This document shows positions 1 to 5,729 of a stretch of DNA of 11,122 nucleotides, piece after piece. Both the position numbers and the translations under genes were made by a program. Under the pieces are notes generated by a model. It was not told the origin of the DNA and made no database searches. It worked only from the letters and a program-made list of their open reading frames with translations. This DNA is from Brooklawnia sp049651565 (lineage in GTDB: Bacteria; Actinomycetota; Actinomycetes; Propionibacteriales; Propionibacteriaceae), in assembly GCF_049651565.1 (NCBI RefSeq), contig NZ_JBASCI010000157.1, forward strand, positions 1 to 11,122, given 5' to 3'. Position 1 is the first letter of the stretch. The number at the start of each line of letters is the position of its first letter.

Positions 1-13
1 TACGGTGGGGCAT

Positions 14-77
14 GGAAGACCTCTGTTTCGTGAAATGGGTTCTGTCGTAAGTCCCACACTTCACTCAGAGGTCTTCC
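14..77. repeat. 12-bp perfect inverted repeat near the left edge
   Basis: The arms are GGAAGACCTCTG at 14-25 and CAGAGGTCTTCC at 66-77, exactly complementary, with a 40-nt spacer. They lie just before an ATG at 81. The pair could be a stem-loop in a leader, a regulator site, or the end of another mobile element whose body lies outside the window. The arms are seen directly; no function can be assigned. Confidence 0.5.
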
Positions 78-80
78 CCT

Positions 81-131
81 ATGTCCAGCAGACCCGCCGC
101 GCGTACTCAATCTCCGTGGTCAGTACAACTA
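81..131 (+). pseudogene. Start of a small unidentified frame, cut by the IS256 element
   Basis: An ATG at 81 opens a frame (MSSRPAARTQSPWSVQL) that enters the IS256 left end at 132 and stops at the TAA ending at 146. It may be the first 17 codons of a gene interrupted by the element, and its continuation is not found beyond the right end of the IS at 1505. I see no good Shine-Dalgarno sequence and do not recognise the peptide, so it may be non-coding. Confidence 0.2.
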
Positions 132-159
132 GGGTCTGTCAGATAAACGGTGTGTGAGG
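132..159. repeat. Left terminal inverted repeat of the IS256 element
   Basis: It starts GGGTCTGTCAGATAAACGG and pairs with 1477-1504, with five mismatches over 28 bases. The outer GGG and the inner ACACACCGTT/AACGGTGTGT block are the best conserved parts. It lies 11 bases from the transposase stop codon. Confidence 0.85.
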
Positions 160-170
160 CCCGGCGGTTT

Positions 171-1454
171 CTAGTGAGTGGCTCTCTCGAACCTGCCTGC
201 GAAGGTGATCGCGAAGGCGTTCAGGGCGGGCTTCCACCTGACGACCCAGCGTGCCTTTCCGTGGCCGGTGGGGTCAAGCGATCGGGTGGTCAGGTACAGG
301 CACTTCATCGCGGCGGCCTCGTTGGGGAAGTGGCCGCGGGCGTTCACCGCCCGGCGGTAACGGGCGTTGATGCTCTCGATCGCGTTCGTCGTACAGATCA
401 CGCGTCGGATCTCCACGTCGTACTCCAGAAACGGCACGAACTCGGCCCACGCGTTCTCCCACAACCTGACGATCGCCGGATAGCGCCCGCCCCAATCGTG
501 GGCGAACTCGGCGAACCGATCCCTGGCCGCGGCCTCCGACGGGGCGGTGTACACCGGCTTGAGGGCCTTGACGATGGCGTCGCGGTGTTGCCGGCCGGCG
601 TAGCGGAACGAGTTTCTGATGAGGTGGACGATGCACTGCTGGACGACGGTGCGGTCCCAGGTGGTGGTGATCGCCTCCGGCAGTCCCTTCAGCCCGTCGC
701 ACACGGCGATCAGCACGTCGTCGACGCCGCGGTTCTTCAGCTCGGAGAACACCTGCAGCCAGAACCTGGCGCCCTCGGCGCCGTCGCCGGCCCAGATCCC
801 CAGGATGTCTCGTTCGCCGTTGGTGGTGACGCCCATCACCACGTAGAACGGGGTGTTGCGGACCTGGCCGTCGCGGACCTTGACCACGATCGCGTCGACG
901 AAGATCACCGGATAGAGCGGGTCCAGTGGCCGGCTGGACCATTCAGCGAGCTCTCCGGCGACCTTCTCGGTGATCCGGCTGATGGTGTCCTTGGGCACCT
1001 TCGCCCCATACACCTCCTCGAAATGGGCGGCGATCTCACCGGTCGTCAGGCCGCGGGCCGACAGCGACAACACGATCTGGTCGATCCCGTCCAGGCGCCG
1101 TTTCCGCTTCGGCACGATCACCGGCGTGAACGAGCCGTCCCGGTCCCTGGGCACCTCGATCTCGACCGGCCCGATCTCGGTCAACACCGTCTTCGACCGG
1201 GTGCCGTTGCGCATGTTCGGGCCCAGCGGCGCTGCGCCGTGCTCGTGGCCCAGGTGCTCGGTCAGTTCCGCCTCCAGCGCGGTCTCCAGGACCTGCTTGG
1301 TCAGCCCGGACAACAACCCGCCCGGGCCGACCAGGGACATTCCCTGAGCCTTGGCCTGGGCGAGCAGCTGCTCGGCGAGCTGCTTCTGATCGATGATCTC
1401 TCCCGTCACGGGGTCGATCATCTCGGTCATCTCGGTCGTGTCAGTCACGGCCAT
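171..1454 (-). CDS. IS256-family (Mutator-type) DDE transposase
   Basis: This is a cut-and-paste or copy-out transposase that acts on its own element's ends. From the ATG at 1454 the protein has 427 residues, a usual length for the family. The catalytic triad can be placed at D187 (IFVDAIVVKVRDG), D253 (AVCDGLKGLPEA) and E360 (TTNAIESINARYR), with the family's C-x2-H motif (QQCIVHLIRNS) between the second Asp and the Glu. An N-terminal region of about 120 residues ends in a basic KRKRR stretch. The start is uncertain: AAAGGAG directly abuts this ATG, whereas a GTG two codons further in (1448) sits 6 nt after that Shine-Dalgarno sequence and may be the real start. The frame stays open upstream to 1715 but crosses the IS end, so that extension is spurious. 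No frameshift or missing catalytic residue is visible, so it is probably functional. Confidence 0.93.
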   Translation of the reverse strand: MAVTDTTEMTEMIDPVTGEIIDQKQLAEQLLAQAKAQGMSLVGPGGLLSGLTKQVLETALEAELTEHLGHEHGAAPLGPNMRNGTRSKTVLTEIGPVEIEVPRDRDGSFTPVIVPKRKRRLDGIDQIVLSLSARGLTTGEIAAHFEEVYGAKVPKDTISRITEKVAGELAEWSSRPLDPLYPVIFVDAIVVKVRDGQVRNTPFYVVMGVTTNGERDILGIWAGDGAEGARFWLQVFSELKNRGVDDVLIAVCDGLKGLPEAITTTWDRTVVQQCIVHLIRNSFRYAGRQHRDAIVKALKPVYTAPSEAAARDRFAEFAHDWGGRYPAIVRLWENAWAEFVPFLEYDVEIRRVICTTNAIESINARYRRAVNARGHFPNEAAAMKCLYLTTRSLDPTGHGKARWVVRWKPALNAFAITFAGRFERATH

Positions 1455-1476
1455 CTCCTTTCGGATCAGGCCGGAC

Positions 1477-1504
1477 CCCCACACACCGTTACTCCGACAG
1501 TCCC
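1477..1504. repeat. Right terminal inverted repeat of the IS256 element
   Basis: The block CCCCACACACCGTTACTCC followed by GACAGTCCC mirrors the left end at 132-159. It lies about 22 bases upstream of the transposase start and must also contain or adjoin the transposase promoter. I see no clear -10/-35 pair. Confidence 0.85.
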
Positions 1505-1829
1505 GCGTAAGCAGGGGTAGCTGATCTGCGAGGGTCGTGACTTCGCTGTCATGCCCAGAGTCGGACATCGACCTCGGAGACTCTGACCGGGGTCGGGCCC
1601 CATCGAGGTAGCGACGATCGATGGTGACCCGAGGCGACTGCTGACCCTGGGTCTCCGGCGGGGCGCGGCTGGCCTGACCATGCTGTTGCCGCACCGGCTG
1701 CCCCCACGACCTCACCGCAGCCGTCAGGGAGCCGAGCGCCGCGATGAGTCATCGTCGACGGTGACCGTCCGGCCCGGCCGGACCTCGGCGACTGCCGGGG
1801 CCAGCCGTCGGACGCGGGGGGCGACGGGT
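1505..1829. other. Gene-free stretch between the IS256 element and the operon's last gene
   Basis: About 325 bases without a supportable gene. The frames I read on both strands are short, lack a ribosome binding site or recognisable protein sequence, and are shadows of GC-rich DNA. The part next to the operon (1757-1783) holds the palindromes described as a possible terminator. The rest (1505-1756) could be leftover DNA from a gene or element lost when the IS256 element recombined, but I recognise nothing in it. Confidence 0.5.
1757..1783 (-). terminator. Possible hairpin terminator after the gal operon
   Basis: Two overlapping perfect palindromes lie 47-73 nt past the stop of the UDPGP gene: GACGGTGACCGTC (1757-1769) and GTCCGGCCCGGCCGGAC (1767-1783; 8-bp arms about one base). 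They cannot both form as hairpins at once. The second would make a very stable GC stem. There is no T-tract after it, which is common for actinobacterial hairpin terminators but leaves the call weak. A protein-binding site is the alternative. Confidence 0.4.
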
Positions 1830-3215
1830 TCAGTGGAGGTCGGGTGGTACTGACTGTTGTTGTCCGTTGTCTTCGAGGGTGGCGTCCCCGGTCACGTGGA
1901 CGGGATGGGAGAAGGTCCAGTCGCCGCGGACGCGCAGGGATCGTGCGTCGCGCAGGGAGGGGACGATCTGGACGCGTTCGTCGAACTGGTTGATGGTCTT
2001 GTAGTGGCGTGGGTCGAGGTGGATCCCGGGGAGCTTGGGGAGGTCGGTGACCAGCCGGGCGTCCTCGGCGAGGGTGAACACGTCGGAGCGGAGCAGCATC
2101 AGTTCGTTGGTGGTCTTCACGGGGAGGAACCGGCCGCGTTCGACGGCGATGGCACGAGCGCCGGGGAAGACCTCGATCGCGGCCCCCATGGCGGTCTCGA
2201 GCTGGAGGGTGCGGGGGGACGTGGGGTCGGTGGGATCGACGGTCTTTTCGTTGCGGATGAGGGGCAGGCCGAGTACCGGCCCGGACTGGCTGAGGCGGTC
2301 GTGGAGGCGTTGCAGGTCGAGCCACAGGTTGTTGCAGTGAAAGTATCGGTGGCGGTGTTCGTCGGTGAAGTAGTGCATCTGGTCGGCCGGCGTTTGGGCG
2401 GTGTCGCGGAGGATGAGTTGGCCGTCGCTGCGGCGGACGGCGAGGTGTCCGCCCTTGCGGTCGTTCGCGGTGCGAAGGCATACTTCGGCGGCGTAGGGGG
2501 CGTCGGTGGCGGCGAACCAACCGGCGAGGCGCGGGTCGGGGGCGGCGCCGAGGTTGTCTCCGTTGGCGATGGTGAGGTACCGGTAGCCGCGCTCGAGCAG
2601 GGCGTCGAGGACGCCGGAGGACGCGAGGCGGGTGTAGACCTCGCCGTGGCCGGGTGGGCACCATTCGAGGGTTGGGTCGGCGGGCCAGGTCACGGGGACG
2701 AGGCCATCGACGCGGATCTTGGGTTCGGCGCTCTGCAGGAAGTCGACGGGTAGCCCGTCGGCGGCGAGGTCGGGGTACCGCTCGAGGTGGGTGAGGGTGT
2801 CGGCCCGGGTGCGGAAGCTGTTCATGAACAGCAGGGGGAGTCGCACGTCGTAGCGCTCCCGCGCGTGGCGGACCTGGGCGACGATGAGGTCGAGGACGGT
2901 TTGCCCGTCTCGGACGGGGAGCAGGGTCTTGGCGCGGTCCAGGCCCATGGAGGTGCCGAGGCCGCCGTTGAGCTTGATCATGACGGTCTGGGCGAGAGCG
3001 TCGTGTGCCTGCGTCTCGTCGACGTCCACGTCGGCGAGGCGTTCGACGTCGGTGAGGGGGCTGATCGTCTCCTCGGGGATCAGGCCGGTCTCGCCGGTGG
3101 CGGCGAGGCGGTAGTAGTGCGCGAAGACCGTGCGGGCAGCGTCGTCCGCGCCAGCGGCACGCATCTTTTCCAGGGCCTGGGCCAGCCCGGGCTCGGTGGG
3201 TCGGGTGTCGTTCAT
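1830..3215 (-). CDS. UDPGP-family UTP:glucose/galactose-1-phosphate uridylyltransferase
   Basis: This 461-residue cytosolic enzyme joins UTP and a hexose-1-phosphate to give a UDP-sugar and pyrophosphate. It belongs to the eukaryote-like UDPGP family, not to the short bacterial GalU family. Visible family motifs are the nucleotide-binding KLNGGLGTSMGLDRAKTLLP (81-100), YLTIANGDNLGA (213-224), the KGGHLA turn (254-259), FHCNNLWLDL (292-301), LQLETAMGAA (337-346) and RFLPVKTTNELMLL (362-375). The ATG at 3215 was chosen because it follows GAGAGGA with an 8-9 nt gap, and its ATGA overlaps the galE stop; the frame's upstream extension is only galE's shadow. As the last gene of a galK-galE operon without galT, it may take galactose-1-phosphate as well as glucose-1-phosphate. 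That is inference; the sequence alone does not separate the two specificities. Its translation may suffer from the galE frameshift upstream. Confidence 0.88.
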   Translation of the reverse strand: MNDTRPTEPGLAQALEKMRAAGADDAARTVFAHYYRLAATGETGLIPEETISPLTDVERLADVDVDETQAHDALAQTVMIKLNGGLGTSMGLDRAKTLLPVRDGQTVLDLIVAQVRHARERYDVRLPLLFMNSFRTRADTLTHLERYPDLAADGLPVDFLQSAEPKIRVDGLVPVTWPADPTLEWCPPGHGEVYTRLASSGVLDALLERGYRYLTIANGDNLGAAPDPRLAGWFAATDAPYAAEVCLRTANDRKGGHLAVRRSDGQLILRDTAQTPADQMHYFTDEHRHRYFHCNNLWLDLQRLHDRLSQSGPVLGLPLIRNEKTVDPTDPTSPRTLQLETAMGAAIEVFPGARAIAVERGRFLPVKTTNELMLLRSDVFTLAEDARLVTDLPKLPGIHLDPRHYKTINQFDERVQIVPSLRDARSLRVRGDWTFSHPVHVTGDATLEDNGQQQSVPPDLH

Positions 3216-4182
3216 CGGCGGGGTCCTCTCGATTGCGCCTGCCAGGCGCTGGCGACCATGTCGATCAGGGTGTGACGCATCGCCCAGTCGAGGTCGCGGG
3301 CGGCCCGGTCGCCGTTGGCGACGATTCGGGGCGGGTCGCCGGCACGGCGGGGGGCGACTTCGGGGGTGAACTGGATGCCGGTGACGTCGGCGATCGCGGT
3401 CATGATCTCGGCGACCGAGACCCCGCTGCCGCTGCCCAGGTTGTATGCGGCGTCGACGGGGGCGCCGGCGGTGAGCCGTTCGGCGGCGGTCACGTGGGCG
3501 AGGGCGAGGTCGTGGACGTGGACGTAGTCGCGCACGCACGTGCCGTCGGGGGTCGGGTAGTCATCGCCGAAGACGCGAGGTGTCCTGCCCGCGAGGAGTG
3601 CGTCGAAGACCAGCGGGAACAGGTTGTGCGGGCTGGTGTCGTACAGGTCGGGGTAGCCCGACCCGACGACGTTGAAGTAGCGCAGCGACGTGTGCGCCAG
3701 CCCGGTCGCTCTCGCCTGATCGGCGAGCAACCACTCCCCGATCAGCTTCGACTCACCGTAGGGCGACTGGGGGTCCTTGGGGGTGTCCTCGGTGACCAGG
3801 GTGACGTCGGGCGTCCCGTACACGGCCGCGCTGGAGGAGAACACGACCTTTCCGACCCCGCCCGCTGCATTTCCTCTAGCAGGACCATGGTGCCGACCAC
3901 GTTCTGCCGGAGGGTGTGCAGCGGACGCTTGACCGACTCGCCGGCGTACTTGAAGCCGGCGATGTGGATCACGCCCTCGACGTCGTGCGCGGCGAACGTG
4001 CGACCGAGCAGGTCGCCGTCCAGGATCGACCCTTCCACGAACGGGACGCCGGGGTCGACGAACTCCCGGTGTCCGCTGGACAGGTCGTCCACCACGACGA
4101 CGCCGATGCCCCGTTCGGCGAACACCCGGGCCACGTGAGAGCCGATGTAGCCCGCCCCACCGGTCACCAGCCACGACGTCAT
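3212..4182 (-). pseudogene. galE: UDP-glucose 4-epimerase, split by a 1-nt frameshift
   Basis: GalE interconverts UDP-galactose and UDP-glucose with tightly bound NAD. The first part (from the ATG at 4182) carries the Rossmann motif GGAGYIGSH at residues 8-16 and IHIAGFKYAGESV further on. After residue 109 the epimerase continues only in another frame, with the catalytic Ser region VVFSSSAAVYG, the Y-x3-K motif SPYGESKLIGE and LRYFNVVG. Adding one G to the run of four G (C on the plus strand, 3856-3859) would rejoin the frames as QRAG-VGKVVF and give a normal 323-residue protein. As read, translation stops at 3742. The start has GAGGTGA 4 nt ahead and its ATGA overlaps the galK stop; the end overlaps the UDPGP start the same way. 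All other family residues look intact, so this is either a recent mutation or a homopolymer sequencing error. Confidence 0.9.
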
Positions 4183-5345
4183 GGCGTCACCTCGATCCGG
4201 CCGGCGCCGGCCACCGGGCGGACGCTGAAGGTGCCCGGCTCGGTGAACCCAGCAGAGGCAAACGCCTCCCGGACGCCGTCGGTCACCGTCGCGACGGCGT
4301 CCACAGGCACCAGGGCGATCACGCAGCCGCCGAACCCGCCTCCGGTCATGCGCGCACCGATCGCGCCATGGGCGCGGGCGACGTCGGTGGCCAGGTCGAG
4401 CTCGGGCGTCGAGATCTCGAAGTCATCGCGCATGGAGGCGTGCGAGGAGTCCAGGAGGGCGCCGATCCCGGTGGGCCCCTCCAATCGCAGCACCTGGATC
4501 GTCTCCAGCACCCTCTCGTTCTCCGTCACCACGTGGCGGACCCGCCGGAACGTCACGTCGTCCAACAGCTCCCGGCCGGCGTCCAGCTGGGCCAGCGAAA
4601 CATCGCGAAGGCTCGTCACCCCGAGGGCGCGAGCACCGGCCTCACACGCGGCCCGGCGAGAGCCGTAGCCGCCGTCAGCGTGGGCGTGGCTGACACGGGT
4701 GTCGATGACCAGCACTTCCAGCCCGGCGCCCTCGAGGCCCAGGGGGATGGTCTCGGCTTCCAGGCTGCGGCAGTCGAGGAACACCGCGCACCCGGCTTCG
4801 CCCAGCAGGGACGCCGACTGGTCCATGATGCCGGTGGGGGCCCCCACGACGACGTTCTCGGCCCGCTGCCCCACACGTGCGAGCGAGCGGCGGTCGAGGC
4901 CGAGCTCCCACAGGTCGTTGAGGGCGACGGCCACGGCGCTCTCGATCGCCGCCGACGACGACAGGCCTGCGCCAATCGGGACGTCGGAAATGAGCGCGAG
5001 GTCGAATCCGGGCAGGTCCGTCAGGTCGGCGCCGTGTTCGCCGAGCGCCCACACCACGCCCAGCGGGTAGGCCGACCAGCCCGACAGCCCAGCGGGTCCG
5101 ATCCGGTCCAGGGTGGTCTCGACGACACCGTCGACGTAGTCGGTGGCCAGCCGGACCCTTCGGTCCCCGCGCAGGCGCATCGCTGCCACCGCTTGCCTGT
5201 CGATCGCAAAGGGCAGCACGAGCCCGTCGTTGTAGTCGGTGTGCTCGCCGATCAGGTTCACCCGACCCGGCCCCGCCCAGAACCCGGACGGCTCCACGCC
5301 GAACAACCCCTCGAAGAACTCCGACAGCGGAGCAGTGGCGATCAT
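4179..5345 (-). CDS. galK: Galactokinase
   Basis: GalK phosphorylates alpha-D-galactose with ATP to galactose-1-phosphate, the entry step of the Leloir pathway, in the cytosol. At 388 residues it has the normal length. GHMP-kinase features are complete: the galactokinase signature GRVNLIGEHTDYNDG (27-41), the ATP loop PIGAGLSSSAA (123-133), the catalytic-base region GAPTGIMDQSASL with D175, and the C-terminal MTGGGFGGC (333-341). The ATG at 5345 follows GAAGGAA with about 8 nt between. A small palindrome (CATCTC-TT-GAGATG, 5360-5373) sits in the leader immediately ahead of the binding site. The stop overlaps the galE start by an ATGA junction, so the two are probably translationally coupled. 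Unlike its neighbours it is preceded by a 340-bp gap, which may give it its own promoter or operator. Confidence 0.96.
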   Translation of the reverse strand: MIATAPLSEFFEGLFGVEPSGFWAGPGRVNLIGEHTDYNDGLVLPFAIDRQAVAAMRLRGDRRVRLATDYVDGVVETTLDRIGPAGLSGWSAYPLGVVWALGEHGADLTDLPGFDLALISDVPIGAGLSSSAAIESAVAVALNDLWELGLDRRSLARVGQRAENVVVGAPTGIMDQSASLLGEAGCAVFLDCRSLEAETIPLGLEGAGLEVLVIDTRVSHAHADGGYGSRRAACEAGARALGVTSLRDVSLAQLDAGRELLDDVTFRRVRHVVTENERVLETIQVLRLEGPTGIGALLDSSHASMRDDFEISTPELDLATDVARAHGAIGARMTGGGFGGCVIALVPVDAVATVTDGVREAFASAGFTEPGTFSVRPVAGAGRIEVTP

Positions 5346-5359
5346 GGATGCATTTCCTT

Positions 5360-5373
5360 CATCTCTTGAGATG
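5360..5373. repeat. Small palindrome in the galK leader
   Basis: CATCTC-TT-GAGATG is a 6-bp-arm inverted repeat 15 nt upstream of the galK ATG and directly adjoining its Shine-Dalgarno sequence. If folded in mRNA, the 2-nt loop makes the stem weak. It may equally be half of a regulator site or chance. Confidence 0.3.
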
Positions 5374-5396
5374 GGTAAGTCGGTGGTGTCGTGGGT

Positions 5397-5447
5397 CGAG
5401 GCGTCACGCGGTGACGGCGATCTCCGCCTTGACCCTCCTATTGGCCT
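5397..5447 (-). repeat. Copy B of a 51-bp direct repeat: extra copy of the symporter gene's 3' end
   Basis: These 51 bases are identical to 5679-5729. Read on the minus strand they encode the last residues of the symporter (ANRRVKAEIAVTA and stop) plus a few bases past the stop. Here they are detached from any symporter reading frame: the sequence upstream (toward 5448) does not encode transporter-like protein. This copy sits 51 nt from the galK start, so it may mark the original symporter-galK junction. Confidence 0.9.
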
Positions 5448-5541
5448 CCAAAGCCTTCAGCGCGCTGCACCTGACCCCACCCCCGCGCATCCTCCACCTG
5501 GACCCCAAAGGCACCTGACCAGGGCAAACCCCCGCCCCTAG

Positions 5542-5556
5542 TGACACGACGTGTCA
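5542..5556. promoter_or_regulatory. 15-bp perfect palindrome, candidate operator for galK
   Basis: TGACACG-A-CGTGTCA has 7-bp arms about one central base. This size and symmetry are typical of sites bound by dimeric regulators. The CG-flanked centre would suit a LacI/GalR-type or GntR-type protein, but the family cannot be told from the site. It lies about 200 nt upstream of galK in the only long gap of the operon. No regulator gene is in the window. Confidence 0.45.
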
Positions 5557-5678
5557 GCAGCTGATCACGCAATCCCCCACAACCCCCGATCCGCTCTCTT
5601 TCCACGAAATCAGCTGCGGAACCCCAGCACAACCATCCCGTGAAGAAGCAGACTCGAGCAGGGTCTTCGGAAAGAGCG

Positions 5679-5729
5679 CGAGGCGTCACGCGGTGACGGC
5701 GATCTCCGCCTTGACCCTCCTATTGGCCT
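5679..5729 (-). repeat. Copy A of the 51-bp direct repeat (true 3' end of the symporter gene)
   Basis: Identical to 5397-5447 with an offset of 282 bases. The flanking bases differ at both ends (5678 versus 5396, 5730 versus 5448), which fixes the repeat limits exactly. It carries the genuine stop of the symporter gene at 5686-5688. Confidence 0.9.

Larger units (their letters stand above)
132..1504 (-). mobile_element. Complete IS256-family insertion sequence (1373 bp)
   Basis: The element is bounded by imperfect 28-bp terminal inverted repeats (23 of 28 positions match) beginning GGGTCTGTC on the left and, read inward, GGGACTGTCGG on the right. It holds a single transposase gene on the minus strand that fills almost the whole element, as is usual for this family. 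IS256-family insertion normally duplicates 8-9 bp of target. The flanks here (TACAACTA at 124-131 and GCGTAAGC at 1505-1512) do not match, so the element was probably involved in a later deletion or recombination. Its gene appears intact. Confidence 0.9.
5346..5685. other. 340-bp intergenic region between the symporter gene and galK
   Basis: No gene is supportable here. Read toward galK it contains the tail of a 51-bp direct repeat, a 231-bp unique segment (5448-5678), the second repeat copy, and about 51 nt of leader. The unique segment holds a 15-bp perfect palindrome (5542-5556), a 9-bp inverted repeat (GCAGCTGAT at 5557-5565, ATCAGCTGC at 5609-5617) and the 10-mer GCACCTGACC twice (5467-5476 and 5511-5520). 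I could not find a convincing -35/-10 pair, so a galK promoter here is only suspected. Confidence 0.6.

Noticed and set aside
150..1520. A 456-codon plus-strand frame opposite the IS256 transposase
   Set aside because: It is the antisense shadow of a clear DDE transposase, rich in Arg, Gly, Asp and His, with no recognisable motif; such frames are usual in high-GC DNA.
1455..1715. N-terminal extension of the IS256 transposase to 514 codons
   Set aside because: It would cross the right terminal inverted repeat at 1477-1504 and leave the element.
3216..3539. N-terminal extension of the UDPGP gene giving 569 codons
   Set aside because: The extra 108 residues are Arg/Pro-rich and lie over galE; the ATG at 3215 has a good Shine-Dalgarno sequence and begins at the point the family needs.
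5438..5689. An 83-codon frame in the gap between the symporter gene and galK
   Set aside because: Its composition is not protein-like, it has no binding site or motif, and it runs in a frame different from the duplicated symporter tail.
5397..5729. CRISPR or phage attachment site reading of the 51-bp repeat
   Set aside because: There are only two copies 282 bp apart, one of them coding, with no integrase or cas gene nearby and an enclosed segment too short for an integrated element.
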